Of a stretch of 64,000 nucleotides of DNA, positions 36,141-48,890 are shown piece by piece. Numbering within the stretch: position 1 is the first letter of the stretch; each line of letters opens with the position of its first letter. Below the pieces are notes generated by a model. It was given only the letters and a program-made list of their open reading frames with translations, was not told the origin of the DNA and ran no database searches. This stretch comes from Trema orientale (taxonomy: Eukaryota; Streptophyta; Magnoliopsida; Rosales; Cannabaceae), in NCBI GenBank assembly GCA_002914845.1, contig JXTC01000029.1:1318624-1382623 (forward strand). The letters are read 5' to 3'. The position numbers and the translations under genes are program-made.

Positions 36141-36670
36141 AGTTAGTATAGTAATATGTTTAATGTCAAATTGTCAATTTTAATTCTAATTAAATTTAAA
36201 TTTAGTCAATGTAGTAAAATAGAAATATGTTAATTATCATTGTAATTCAAATTAGTTAGTGTAGTGATATGTTTAATATTAAATTGTTAATTTTAATTCT
36301 AATTAAATTTAAATTTAGTCAATGTAGTAAAATAGAAATATGTTAATTATCATTGTAATTTAAATTAATTAGTGTAGTAATATGTTTAATGTTAAATTGT
36401 TAATTTTAATTCTAATTAAATTTAAATTTAGTCAATATAGTAAAATCATAATATGTTAATTATCATTGTAATTTAAATTAATTAGTGTAGTAATATGTTT
36501 AAAGTTAAATTGTTAATTTTAATTCAACTTAAATTTAAATTTAGTCAATGTAGTAAAATAGTAATATGTTAATTATCATTGTAATTTAAATTAGTTAGTA
36601 TAGTAATATATTTAATGTTAAATTGTTAATTTTAATTCTAATTAAATTTAAATTTAGTCAATGTAGTAAA
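36141..36670. repeat. 113-bp satellite, about 4.7 copies, inside the hAT derivative
   Basis: The marker AGTCAATGTAGTAAA recurs with its G at 36205, 36318, 36431, 36544 and 36657, exactly 113 bases apart each time. The units also share TTAATTATCATTGTAATT and AAATTGTTAATTTTAATT. They are very AT-rich and differ by few substitutions. Confidence 0.95.
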
Positions 36671-36672
36671 CC

Positions 36673-37177
36673 AAAGACCAAAGACCGATTAAAGAAGAAG
36701 TCTATCTGATCCTATATTCATGGGCGTAGGCATGGCTCATCATCATCATCATTATCATCAAGTTCAAGTCAATCATTAAGTCCATTACTAACAACAACGA
36801 ATCCCCCACAATCCTCAGAACTTAACTAGTATCTTAAGCTAGATTCCGATATCGACTGTGAAGATGAAAACTTCAAAATTTTAGAATGGTGGTAAAAACG
36901 TCAAGAAAAATTCCCGATGTTTTCACAATTAGCATGTGATATCTTAATTATTCCGGTGTCTACGGTTTCTTTGGAGTCTGCTTTTAGCACCATTGGGAGG
37001 ATATTAGACAATCGAAGGATTTCATTGACTCCTGAAATAGTTGAGGTGCTAACATGTGTTAAAGATTAGGAACAAGCGGCGAAACGAAATCAACATACTA
37101 TTCACAATGAAGAATTGACCGAAAATTTCAATAATTTGTACATGAATGACAATGATGATTCGATGAATCATGATTAG
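36673..37177 (+). pseudogene. hAT transposase C-terminal (hATC dimerisation) remnant
   Basis: In one frame the text runs ILEWW, stop, KRQEKFPMFSQLACDILIIP, then VSTVSLESAFSTIGRILDNR and RISLTPEIVEVLTCVKD, stop, EQA, ending at TAG 37175-37177. This is the hATC module (P-V-S-S-x-x-S-E-x-x-F-S-x-x-G...R-x-x-L...V-x-x-x-x-C). At least three in-frame stops, one of them in place of the usual tryptophan of KDW, show it is dead. The N-terminal and catalytic parts are deleted. Confidence 0.85.
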
Positions 37178-37902
37178 TGAATAATGAATTAATGATGATG
37201 AGGCAGACACAAATTTTATCAATAAAATTGAATTTGTTATTTTTTAAATTTAATTTACTTTTTTTTTTCATCAACTTAAGTTATGTATTATGTTTTAACT
37301 TTTATCATAAACGTTATAAAATTATTTGTGATAAAAGTTTTATCACATATATATAATTTTTTTTAATTATTAAAATTCATTAAAAAATTTAATTTAAAAC
37401 CTTTCAAAAAAAGTTTCTTTTTTCTTTTTAAAAGGCCAACATGCGAGCTAGACGGGCTGGCCCGCGTCGGCTCCTCCAAAAAAAAAGGGCCAATATGCAG
37501 GCCGGACAAGCCGGCCCGCTTTTGGGCAGGCCTAGGCCCGGTCCTATGGCCCATACAGGTTGGCCCGACCCGGCCCACTCATTTAGATGAGCAGGCCCGG
37601 CCTGGCCGTCAAGTCAAAATACTCGCCCATTTTGACAACTCTACCTTTACAAGACCAAAAGCCAATAATTCTAGCTTAAACTAATAGAAATCTGAAAAAT
37701 TGAAGGTTTTTAGAGAGAAATGGAACCCTTCTCAATCCCTGGTGAAATATTCCCTCCAAATCTTAGTTAGAGCCAGATTTTCCTCCCATCTTTTTAATAT
37801 TAATTGTCTATCGTGTATATGATGCTTCTTCCATCTAGCCTTTAACATGCGTTTGCAACTTTATAAAGCTAGGATGTTATTATGATATATCTGTTAATTT
37901 AA

Positions 37903-38271
37903 GGTAAACTGCAAAAAAATACCGTGATGTTTGGATATTCTGTAATTTAAATTATGAAGTTTAAATTCTGCAAAATAATATCTTGAGATTAAGAATTTTT
38001 GAAAATGAATACTTTGAGTTGACTTTTTCGAATAACTTTAACCGGTAAAAGATAACAAATATCTTCAAAATTAAGGAGAATAATAAGGATTAATCCAATT
38101 TTAATAGATGATATTATAGTTTTTTTGGTTACTAAAATTAGTTAAAAAATTAGTACATGGTATTAATTTTCAGAAATCTTTAATCTCAAGATATTATTTT
38201 GTAGAGTCCAAATTTCATGGTTTAAATTGCAGAATACTTAATCTTGAGGGAGTTTTTTTGCAGTTCACCCC
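37903..38271. mobile_element. Long-TIR MITE, family A copy 2
   Basis: Inverted arms of about 110 bp (GGTAAACTGCAAAAAAATAC on the left; reverse complement GGGTGAACTGCAAAAAAACT on the right) share ATTCTG(T/C)AATTTAAA and CAAAATAATATCTTGAGATT. The flanking 9-mers TTAATTTAA (37894-37902) and TTAATTAAA (38272-38280) differ at one base. It is related to the element at 9685-10048. Confidence 0.78.
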
Positions 38272-38280
38272 TTAATTAAA

Positions 38281-41200
38281 GAAGATTTTTGAACATTTAT
38301 GTAATTTACAGACCAACTGATCACCTATATAGAGAATTCTAAAACTTTTAGTGGCACAAACCCTAACTTTTATACGATCGAGAGAAAAAAAAAAGAAAAA
38401 GATATAGCTACGTACATTCACTAATATAAGTCTGAAATGTCGCTTCATGTGCAAATCTTTTTCTTTTTTCTTTTTATTTTATTTTATTTTATTTTTTAGT
38501 AGGAGCTTCTTATGCATTTTTCGCTAAAGTGTATGAAGATAACAACGCCCAAATATTCACGTATGTGCAAACACAAATGCGCACTAGCAAAATTCTTTCT
38601 TTCTTTTTCCCCTAATTTTGAACATAATGTTGAGCCCTTTTTTTTTTTTTCATAAGATTCAATCAAGTGGGCTCGTGACTCTCAATTTTTATAGCTTTTT
38701 GGGTTTAAAGTTCAAACAGGTTCATGCATGATCAAGTGTCTTACCTTACCCCAAATCCCATTTTTAACCAGGCGAAACAGTGCCACGTGGGGAGGCCTAA
38801 TTGGTAAACGAGCTTGTAGATGTCACCCACCTTTTGCTGACCAAAGGACCACTGATAGCGCCTGGGTTGCATCATGGTTCACGCCAGTCCACACCTACCC
38901 ATGAAGCATGGGCACCAGGGGTCACCATTGTTGATCTTAAAGAAATATTGCCTTTTCTTTTATGTTGTACTACTAAGGAAAGGACATCATAAAAAGCAAT
39001 GTTATAAACTACAAGTATAAATATCAATATTATATAGTAGATTTCTGTCATGTCCAATTTCAGTGATCAATGATTCCATGTATTGTTATATAACAATTTG
39101 GGAAATTGGTGTAATAGCATTAATTAGGATTAAGATACTCACAAGTGATACTTAACACTATTTTTTATGGATAATAATAGATACCTCAACTCCTATTTAA
39201 ACTTATAGAGCTTATGAATTGTCACGATTTAATTAGTTATTAGCACTTATCACTAATAAAATTATTAGCACTTATCACTAAAAAAATTATAAGCATTCAC
39301 TATTTGAACAATATAAACTCACATAAAAAGTGAGATAAGAGTTGAGATCTCTAGGGTTATTATTGAGAAAACGTCATAAAATGACCTTGTATTTCAACTT
39401 CTTGTTTCTTCTTCTTCTTCTTTTTTTTTTTATTTAAACAAAACTCTATTGTTTTAAGAAATATAGAAAAACCTCAATTGAATTTGATTTTTTTATTAAT
39501 AAAAGCCTTATAATTTGACTATTTTTGAAATCCGACCTTCTTATATAAACTAAATTGAGAAATCTAAATGGAAAATTTAATAAGAAATAACAAAATTACT
39601 CTTACACGATGGTAGATTTAAATTTATATTATATTTTTACTTTGTGTTTGGATACATAAATAATTTTTTAAAAATAATTTTATCACTTATGAAATTATTT
39701 GAAAATTGAAATGTTGTTTTGAAACTAGTATAGACGATTCTTAAATTTATTTTAAATCTAAATCTACCATTTATAAGGGTAATATTGTTGTTTCCATCAA
39801 TTCCCCTAATTTTGATGATATGAGGAAGTCAAATCTTAAAAATAGTCAAATTACAAGGCTTTTCATGATAATAAATCAAATTTAAAAGGGTTTTTCTAGA
39901 TTTCTTAAAATACAGAGGGATTTCGTACAAAAATTATGAAATACAAAGTTATTTAACGACGTTTTCTCATTATTATTCTTTTGATAGTAAATTATTAAAT
40001 ATGATTTGAAAAACCCATTAATGTTGGAGAAATCTGGGTTCTTGCTTGTTTAATGCTCTAGACACTGTATAGGATTCGTTGATGGTTGCCTAGTTTAAAA
40101 TAGTTTATTAAAAAATAATGTTCAATATTATTGTCGATCTTTCCCAATTAAGGGAATTCTTACTTAATGTTTTGTTTTTTATTTTTCTTTTTCCCTTGAC
40201 AAGTATAATGACATCTAATTGATTATGTAACATCCAATATTAGCTAGGGTTGGCAGTGGAAAAGGTACACCAGAGAAGCTGTTTCAGATTGCAAGAAAAA
40301 TATTGAATTATAGGATAAGCCGATTATTTAAAAAATATATGTATTAGATTATTGATACATCTCTTCCAAATCTTGGCATTCTCTACTTCTTTTCGGTGAA
40401 AAGTTGAATGGTTCATGACATCGAAGATTAGGGTTGGCAATGGGGTCCGTAAGATATTCTTTTCTCTCTCCTTTTATTTATTAAATTGTTTTGGGAGAGA
40501 GAAAGATATTCAGAGTGTAAGACAAAGTCTAGAATTATATAATGGTACACCAATAAGAAATTTTAATAAAACTTTTTACTCCATAACACGGAAGGCTAGC
40601 TATACATAGTTTTACTTTATCCACTGCAACTAGCTATAGCTACATACAAAAAATATTTAAGATTTTGCAACATGTCGCTATGTAAGTTTTTGTAACAAGT
40701 CACAATATAAGAGGGCCATATGAAACATGATCGAACGGAATAATTAAATAAAAATAGAAGAAAATGAATTATTTTCAAAAAAAAATGTTTATTTATAATC
40801 CTTGCTTAGTACTTGATTATATTTGTTGAACAAAAACTTAAAATAGCTATTTTATAAACTTTAGAAATGCCTTGGCCGTGAGTGGTGATACTGATAAAAA
40901 ACTTCTGGACTTCATCCAAGACTTGTCAAAGAGAGGGGTGTCCTCTACTTCTCTTACTTAATTGTTAAGTATTCATGCCTTAAGTTGAATCCCTACCTTC
41001 TAAATTCATTCTTCATTTAATAATATCTTCGTATATATGGAAGGTCAAACTTGGGTTTTCTATTATTGTTATTATTTTTTTTCAGATGTCAACATATTTG
41101 TCCCATACTAACCAGTATTTTCTATTGCAAAACACAGAGGGGAAAAAAAAAATACAGGGACTTACATTTTCTTTGACAGTAACACTCTTTTTTTTTTTAA

Positions 41201-44200
41201 AATAAATCTTCCCCCCTCCCTTCCTCTTCCAAGAAAAAAAAAAAAAAGAAAAAAGAAAAAAGGGAAAAGAAAGAGTTACACTTCTCTTTCTATGTATAGA
41301 CTTCTCAATGTAAGACATTTCTTTTCTCATTGGCATACAAAAATATTGTTGCTTATTAATTAATTTGGACCAATTACACCCCTACTTGGAATCGTAAACA
41401 AAGACCAAAAGTTGTAATACGGTTGAAATTGAGAAAATGACACAGATGAAAAATTCAACAGTTTATAATATCAATATTATTGCTATGGGATATTCATTGA
41501 GATCATGACCCCTCACTCTTATACATTTAAAGCATTTTTAGTATAGGATCTGTAAATTATTTACAATTATGATGTTTCAGTTATTGGACAACTCATATAA
41601 TGTGTATAAAAGGCTCTTCAATTTCTACTTCGTTTGATGCTACACTAATAAACCAAATAATTTCATAAACCTCTTTAGTACCTATCAAACTTTGCAGTGT
41701 GAAATTATAAAAAGGGCCCCAATAATGAGCCCTTTATTATGGAAATTTTATTTATATGCTTAGACCATGTAAAGTATTCTCATGTTGGCTTGAAACATAG
41801 ATTTTTCAAGTAAATGCACAGCTACGATAGGAATAAGATCGATGTTGCGGTTTTTTTTTTTTTTTTTCTATCCTTTGATATGATATAATTCACTAGAAGT
41901 TGAATATTATTATATATAGTTACTGTACTCTTTCACTGTATATTAATTTATCTTTTGTTTTTCATCGCTTTGGATTCATTATTCTCCCCCCTCTCCCTTC
42001 AAAATTTATTTAAAGGAAAGAACTGTACTATTGCGGTGACAAAATAGTCTATCCTTCTAATCATGTCCATGGATATCACAATTCGTGGCCTTACAAAGAG
42101 CATATTATATCCATGTATTTATATATAAAAATATATATCACGTTTCTATCAAAATTACAAAGAAAAAATAGGGTAGAAGAAAATTGAGCATATCATATCA
42201 TTTTCTTGTCATGCAATATGAATGAAGAAGTGTACTGCACATTCATTTCATGGATGTCATCCTATAAAGCTTCCTATCTTAACAGTTAAACGAAAATATT
42301 AGCCAAGTGAAGTTTTGTTCTCATAAATTTATTAATAAAATTACCATTATTCGTAGATTAATAGTTCATTGATTTTCTTCATTAAAATATTTCTTATTTT
42401 ATATTCATCTCTTATAGGAGTATCATAATTAGTCCAACTAAACATGAAGTGATTACTATGCTATACATCTATTGTAATCTAAAGATTCAAGGATTATTGC
42501 TTAAAACCTAGCCACTCTTTTCCTCTACATACTTATCTTAATAACGGATTAAAATAGTTTCATCAATTACAACGAGTAGGGTCATAAAAATCCTACCCAA
42601 GAGGAAAAAAAAAACGAACTATATCAAAACTCACGACTGAAAATATGAAACAAATACCAATGAGTTATATGGGTTCAGTCCAACAAAAACAGACAAAACA
42701 AATTTCACTGCCTCCAGAGACAAACAAATCTCTTCACATTTCTACGTTTTTGGGAAAAGATCCTAGATCCTTAGAATATCCTTCTCCAGTAGGATTTATT
42801 TTCTTCGCATTTACTTTTCTGTAAAAGTAGTTCTGCCAATTTATGTGATGATACTTGTTCTATATTTTATAAGAATGCATTTTTTTTTTCCAACACTCTA
42901 AATCTAGGTTTGTGTGAATCTTTTTTGTTTTTCTTGTTTTTGTGTGGATAGCATAATAAATATAAGACGTGTTAGAATAAAATTCAAAGGAATAATTTTG
43001 TGAATTCTCAATGCGCAAAGATATATTGAACGAAGAATGCACGTTTTTGTGTTATCTAGCTATTACTAGTAAGTCAATAGGACATAATCGTATGAGTGGG
43101 TTTGGACTCAATGTCCTATATATCAATATACATTTTCATTTTTTTTTTTTTGAGGAAATATACATTTTCATTTTTCAATCCTCAATCAATTTTTCAGAAG
43201 AGAATCTTTCTTTATTCCTTTGTAGTAATTATACCACCAAAATTATTTTTACACTATGATGAGGAACAACAAATTAATCTGAGTCTTAAAATAATCTACA
43301 AGAGTTGCTGAGCTCTGGAGTAAGTTCAGACTGATAAAGACAAGATTAAGCTAACCACCCATTAAGCCTAAATGCTTGGTGATTAAGTCAAATAAAAAGG
43401 GGACCCTTATTGATCTCTCAATAAAGATATAAATATTTATCTAAAATAAAAAAAATAGAAATATGAATATCATATGATCAAGACCCAGGTTAAGCCAAAA
43501 CAAACCAGAAATGATGGTGGGCTCTGATCAGGATTTGCAACTGATAAGACACATATTGAATGGGGCCAAGAATAAATTACACATTTCCAATTATCTTTCA
43601 TGAAGAAAAATAACCCCTCTGACTTTAATAATCAAAAGCACTAAACTATGTCTATATGGTAGTTAATAATCAGTTTCTCTTTGACAATCTTACCTTAAGT
43701 ACTTTTGGAGAGAAAGAAAGATAGTAACACATTGCTACGTTGTTCACTTTAATTTATTTCTTTTTGGTAAAAGCACCCAAAAAAGAAGAAGGAACCTAAT
43801 TGGAAGTAAAGAAATTTTGTGATGGAAAATCTTCGGTAAGAGATATGAATGGATAGATTCCACTGCCCTTACTTAGCCTTTTTAAGCGCATGATCTTATT
43901 ATTTCCAAAACGCAACCAAATAGTGATGATGGTTTCATCGCGATGGTGGTGATGACGATGTTAACTGAATAACAATAAGGTTAACCCTTTAAATCAAACT
44001 TTGAAGAACAATAAGATTAAAACTTCAGTGTGGATTATTCCCCCAAAAAAAAAAACACTTTAATGTGGAGCCTTGGGCCGGGCTGAGACTGAAAAGGTCC
44101 ATATCTCTAACTGGGCCTGTTTTTACTCATATGGACCATTAAGCCCAAAGGCCCTTAACTTCTATTTGTACTCTCTCTCTTCTTCTTCTCTTCCTTTTTT

Positions 44201-44467
44201 TTTTTTTTTTTTTTTTTTCTTCATGTACGTGTTTTTCTTTGGTAACATGAAACATTCTTCAAATCTTAGTTTAACCCTCAAGATGTCATCTCATATATAA
44301 TGCTACTACAACCTAGGCATCACCGAAAGCCACTACCTAAGGAGAAGACGACGAAAGCCGAAAGGTAAAAAGCCATGATTAGCGTGATTAAATGGTGATC
44401 GGCGCAGGCCTGATGGGGCTTTTTTTCTTTTTTTTTTTAATCATGTTTTTTCATTTTCGATAGGCTT
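38281..44467. other. Gene-free AT-rich intergenic DNA
   Basis: About 6 kb without a supportable gene. Poly-A/T runs are frequent (for example 41140-41270 and 41850-41868). The slightly GC-richer 38770-38940 and 40870-41010 have weak tRNA-promoter-like phrases but no tail or target duplication. A phrase near 42690 (AAACAGACAAAACAAATTTC) recurs at about 45928, so a decayed dispersed repeat is present. Confidence 0.45.
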
Positions 44468-44868
44468 GGAGCATCTCCAATATAATGCTATTTCATTATA
44501 CCAAATTAAATCTAGCGTATAGCACAGATATCCTCCGCCAGTGACTGTTATGTTAAATTTATCATATTCTAATACTTGGTCTCAGTCTCAAATATAGCAT
44601 CAAGTGTAGCACAATGTCATAACTTTAAAATATTAAATCATACAATTTTCAATACTCCATCAATTATTTGTACATTTGTCAATACTCAATCAATATAATT
44701 TTTTAATAATCAACTAATAAAAAAACTATAAATTAGAGTATTACGAAATAATATTTTAAATACCATTGTGCATTAGAGCAAAAATTTATATTTTATGCCA
44801 AATATACTATTTTGCTATTTTTTGTGGTACATATAACATTATCAACAACATTTGCATTGGAGTTTGGA
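44468..44868. mobile_element. MITE of the GGAGCATCTCCAAT type
   Basis: The left end GGAGCATCTCCAATATAATG and the reverse complement of the right end AACTCCAATGCAAATG share CTCCAAT-x-x-AATG and, further in, ATGCTATTT/ATAGCAAAAT. This terminus is frequent in plant MITEs. The flanking duplication is not clear. Confidence 0.5.
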
Positions 44869-44984
44869 AATCGTCAAAACCTTAAAATAGAAAAAAAAAA
44901 AAATGAATTTGATACTAGAATTAATTATGACGTGTTGTTGAATAATTAATGAGGAAATCAGATTTTTTATGGTTAAATTTTAAA

Positions 44985-45350
44985 AATATTGAAAAAGCCT
45001 AGTTTTATAATTTTTTTGAAAAATCACAGAACTGTTTAGAAAAAAACCACTTCTAAACATATTTACAAAAATATCACTTTTTAATTGAAGATATACTTGA
45101 GGTAATTAGTCAAGTTACTTGAGATAATCAGAATAGTTAACTCAAGTAACTCTTAATTACTTTAAGTAACTTGATTGATTATCTCGAATACTTTTAAAAA
45201 TTACAATTTTTTAGAACAATAGTATTTTTATAAATAATATTAAATAGTGGTATTTTTGTCTAAATAAATCCAAAATTTCTCAAAAATTTCAGCCTATCCA
45301 AAATTTTTCAATTTTTTACACTACAGGCCTGGGTTTATGTAAAAATCCCA
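44985..45350. mobile_element. Palindromic MITE, related in design to family B
   Basis: The arms share TTTAGAAAAAAACCACTT / TTTAGACAAAAATACCACT and ACAAAAATATCACT / TAAAAATACTATT in inverted orientation. They surround a centre of short repeats such as AAGTTACTTGAGATAATCAG and ACTCAAGTAACT. The layout is like 29668-30056, but the sequence is distinct. Confidence 0.5.
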
Positions 45351-45803
45351 AAATTTATTAGTATTGTCACTTACCATCTTTAATGCATATGACAATACAA
45401 ATGCTATATTTGACATAGAAAGTAACAAAATATTAAAATTTGACATAAAACTAGCAAATTTTAAAATTTAACACAAGATTTAAATTTTTTCCTATAATGC
45501 GTAATGTTATTCTTAATAATATTTCTTTCAATATATTATTCTTTCATTATTAAGTCAATTTTTGTAATTGGCTCATGAGCATTGAAAAGTGTATTTATAT
45601 CCCAAAAAATTAATTGAGCATAGGAAAACTTGAACTTTCAAATTTTAAAATCTTGAACAAGACAATTTAGTAATAATAAGTCAAAAGAATCAAATGACAA
45701 AGTTAGAAACAAAAACGTAGATTATTTTTGTGCTTTATACTAGTAATAACATTAGCACATAGATTTAACAGAGATGCTTTATTTTGTTTTGAATGAAATT
45801 CCT

Positions 45804-45819
45804 NNNNNNNNNNNNNNNN
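45804..45819. other. Assembly gap (16 N)
   Basis: Sixteen undetermined bases. The short open frame running across them is meaningless. Confidence 1.
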
Positions 45820-45954
45820 AGGGTCAAAAAGAGCATCTTACCCAAGAGAAAAACAAAAATATAAGTTCCTCCCAATTAACAAGTGTAAGAGTGAGTCTAA
45901 TGAGGTGTGTGAGTCAGTCAAGAGAAAAACAGACAAAACAAATTTCACCACCTT

Positions 45955-46440
45955 AACGACGTCTATCAATAAACAATATAACCTTAGCGTCCATCAGTAT
46001 ATACCATGGTGGACCCCTAGTGTCTATCAGTGAACAACACAACACAATACACCCCTCTGAGTCACGAAATTTTGCACCATAACCTGCCAACATTAGAGAA
46101 AAATCTTTGACATAGTAAATCTTATAGATCTAGCTCTGAAAATTTTAGATATAGAAAAATACCAATAAAACACTAATAAAAAACATGAAAAAATAACAAA
46201 AACCTATACAAATTTAGAATTAGGTGGGGACAAAACAACCATAGAACTAGATCTATGGCACACAACTTTTACATATGCAGAAGGACTTATTACAACGAAA
46301 ATATAATGAAAAGAAAAATCCCTACCAAAGAGAGATCTAAGAGACCTCCTCCTCCGGTGGGTCACAAGCCTAAAAAAACCTCAAAATCGTGGCTTCAATA
46401 CATGAGCTGAGAGAGAAGAGGAGATGGCGGAGAGAGGGCT
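45955..46440. repeat. 31-bp-type minisatellite, locus 2, plus shared flank
   Basis: GT(C)(T/C)ATCA(A/G)T units at 45961, 45989 and 46022 (steps 28 and 33) match the units at 27056-27180 (GTCTATTAGTAAACACCA). The downstream phrases (AAATCT..., 'AGATCTA', 'AAATTTAGAATTAGG') again resemble those after locus 1. I read both as decayed copies of one dispersed element of unknown class. Confidence 0.55.
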
Positions 46441-46748
46441 AATAGAGGTGCTCTATTGCATGTTTATATTCCTTAGGCACTAAATTTATCTCTTTGTTGT
46501 GCAATTATTATTATTATTTTTTCCTTTTTGAGAGATCTTGTGTTATATATCAAAATCTAATATTTAAATCGAAAGTCTATTTTTAGAGGAAAAATCTAAA
46601 ATGTCTTTTTAATGCTAAGAATATTATTTGAGTTCACTTTGAAGTAAGAGATTTATTAAATTGACGTTTATCTTATTATTATTGCTGTGAATGCAACATA
46701 AAGCTTTATCTAATATTTTGGTAATCTTTTCAAATTTGTCTTCTACAC

Positions 46749-47089
46749 CATATTTGGTTGAGAGGAAAGAAAATAAGATGGAAGGAAAGAAAAAAAAAAT
46801 GTGTATGATGGAAAATATCTTGCCTTTATAGTTATTTAGTATATAGAGGAAGAAAAAATAATTTATTTTAAAATAACTACTTTATTCTATAGTAAAATTC
46901 AATTCTATCGTTATCTAAACAAGTTTTCCTCTTCATTTTCTCTCCATTTTGGGATGAGAAATTTTTGTAGGCTCCACTAATTTTTTTCTCTCAATCCATT
47001 TTTTCTCCTCTTCCATTTTTCATCCTACTTCATTTCTTTATTAAGTCCTACCATTTCTTTCCTCTCGCTTTTTCTTTTTACCAAACATA
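46749..47089. mobile_element. MITE with purine-rich arms
   Basis: The left arm CATATTTGGTTGAGAGGAAA and the reverse complement of the right arm CTATGTTTGGTAAAAAGAAA, GCGAGAGGAAAGAAA are inverted repeats. ATGGAAGG / GTAGGATGAAAAATGG phrases follow. No target duplication is fixed. Confidence 0.55.
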
Positions 47090-47337
47090 GCTTAGCGACA
47101 TATTTTTGGAGGGAAAAGGACGATATAACATAGAGCCATGTTTTAATGCTTTGAGTCATATCTACTTGGAAAGTAAGTAAAATAATAAAGGAGTATTTTC
47201 ATAGATAACACTTAATGAGAAAAGTATTAGTTTTATAACAATTTTTCCAAAAAAAAAAAAATCATCGAAAGTCAAAAGTGCCACTCTACCAGATTTCTCA
47301 AAATAAATTAGATTAATTTAAAAAAAAATGGCAATAG

Positions 47338-47575
47338 AAAGTCAATTTGGTATTGTTGTGTTGTGCTGCAGTTGCGTTATAATCCTAATGTGAGCAAAAA
47401 ACAGTTGTGAGGAAAAAAGGTCTAGATATTTGATAAATTTAGTTTTCAAAATTTACGTGTTGCTTAAAAGCAATATCTAAGTTTTTGATAAACTATAAAT
47501 TGCGTGTCCTGTAAAATGATATTTTAAACAATTTGTGTTATGATAGTATAATCAATGTTGAAAAGTAACCCTTAC
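47338..47575. repeat. Dispersed repeat, copy 2
   Basis: Partner of 3649-3930; see the shared blocks listed there. Confidence 0.55.
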
Positions 47576-47756
47576 TATGTTTATTAAATCATTCTTAAAA
47601 TAATAGTACGTATAAACTTTTAAAATGTGCTGACCAAAGACAAAAACTTACCAAAGGCAAAAACTTACTAAAGGCCTCCCCCTCCCCCTTTTTCTCTCAC
47701 TACTCTTAAAAGCTAAAAGTATGTAAAAGTAATCCCAATTTAGTTTCTAAGACTTT

Positions 47757-48447
47757 TATCTATAAAAAACCAAAAAAATTACAAAAAATACGGAAATCAA
47801 GCTTTTTTTCAAATTTTCATAAGGTTTTTATTATTAATTATATCCTACATAAATCTATCCTACATAAAATCATCTAAGCATGATCATGTGTTATTCTATC
47901 TAGGTCTAAATTTGAAATTCCTTTTCCAAGTTCATATAAATTACCAATATTAATTTAAGTGGTGATCAAACACTCAAAAGCATTAAGAAGGAGATAGAAT
48001 AAATAATTCATAAATTAAAATGGAAAAATCAACAAGGAAATATCATAATTCAAACTACTTATAGAGATTCCATTGTAATCCTAGAAAATTAATTTAGTTC
48101 ATAACTAAAATAACAAAACTAAAAATAAAAACTTGCAACATAATGAAAAAAAAAAAATTAGAAAAATATCATTTTTAAAATGGTTACTGATTACTAGTTT
48201 CTGAAAAATAGTTACCGGTTCCTGGTTACCAGTTACATACTAGTTATAAATACCTTTAGTTATTAGTTACCAGTTTCTGGAAACTAGTTACTGGTTATTA
48301 GGAACTATTTTAAAAAATGATATTTTTCTAAATAGTTTTTTAAAAATGGTATTTTTCTAATAAAAATCGTACTGCACCTTAAAAAAATGCTAACTACCGT
48401 AATTTTCAATTTTTTTTTCGGAAAATACCGTATAATATCTAATTTCC
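47757..48447. mobile_element. Palindromic MITE, family B copy 2, split by an insertion
   Basis: The same arms and the same TACTAGTTAT / TTTCTGGAAACT centre as 29668-30056. The left arm is interrupted at about 47840-48150 by some 310 bp absent from copy 1, which ends in an A-run. The insertion is of unknown type. Confidence 0.6.
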
Positions 48448-48531
48448 CGATCCCAAATCGGGTCATAGCCCAAGAAGGTTGAAACATCCTTTTCGCGAGC
48501 AATTAGGCTGGGTAGCATCTTTGGGGCTTAA

Positions 48532-48890
48532 GTAGACAATTACCACTTTTGTCAAATGTTTAACTAAATTTACCACTACTATTAGATTCAACCACTTTTA
48601 GGAGGGAATTAGTTAAGAATCTATCAAGAATCCGTCAAGAATCTATCAAGAATCTATCAAGATTATCACTGACGTCAAGAATCCGTCAAGAATTCATCAA
48701 GAACCCGTCACGATCACCGCCACTGTCAAGAATCCATCAAGATCGTCAAGAATCAGTCAAGATCGCCACTGACGTCAAGAATCGTTCAAGAATTCGTCAA
48801 GATCGTCAAGAATTCATTAAGAATTCATTTTAAAAAAGTGGTATAGTGGTAGATTTAATTAATGAGGAAAAAAAAGTGGTATACAACTAA
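48532..48890. mobile_element. MITE with an internal minisatellite
   Basis: The left arm (ATTACCACTTTTGTCAAATG, then ATTTACCACTAC and ACCACTTTTA) is the inverse of the right end (reverse complement ATACCACTTTTTTTTCCTCA, then AAATCTACCACTATACCACT). Between the arms is the array at 48615-48829. Confidence 0.65.
48615..48829. repeat. 11-bp minisatellite with a 50-bp higher-order unit
   Basis: About 17 degenerate copies of (A)AGAATC(C/T)(G/A)TC are broken by GATYATCACTGACGTC-like spacers that start at about 48661, 48711 and 48761, a 50-base step. It is clearly built by unequal exchange or slippage. Confidence 0.9.

Larger units (their letters stand above)
35623..37643 (+). mobile_element. Internally deleted Ac-type hAT element
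   Basis: The left part (35640-36060) looks like the leader region of plant Ac-type hAT elements: a promoter-like 'CTATAAATACCAC' near 35769, a pyrimidine-rich leader, then a donor-like TTCAAG|GTAATTTC at about 36041. A 113-bp satellite and a transposase C-terminal remnant follow. The right end is the GC-rich 'GGCCCGACCCGGCCCACTC' stretch closing with TTTTGACAACTCTA (about 37630-37643), a typical end of this group. The matching left terminus is not seen and was probably lost at the AT repeat. It cannot be autonomous. Confidence 0.6.

Noticed and set aside
38770..38992. GC-richer stretch with an open frame and an A-box-like GGCCTAATTGGTAAAC
   Set aside because: No B box at tRNA spacing, no duplication and no recognisable protein.
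40870..41010. Possible SINE (A-box-like CTTACTTAATTG, B-box-like AAGTTGAATCCC)
   Set aside because: No target duplication and no A-rich tail could be found.
48615..48829. CRISPR-like array
   Set aside because: The units are 11 bp, degenerate and without unique spacers, in a plant genome; it is a minisatellite.
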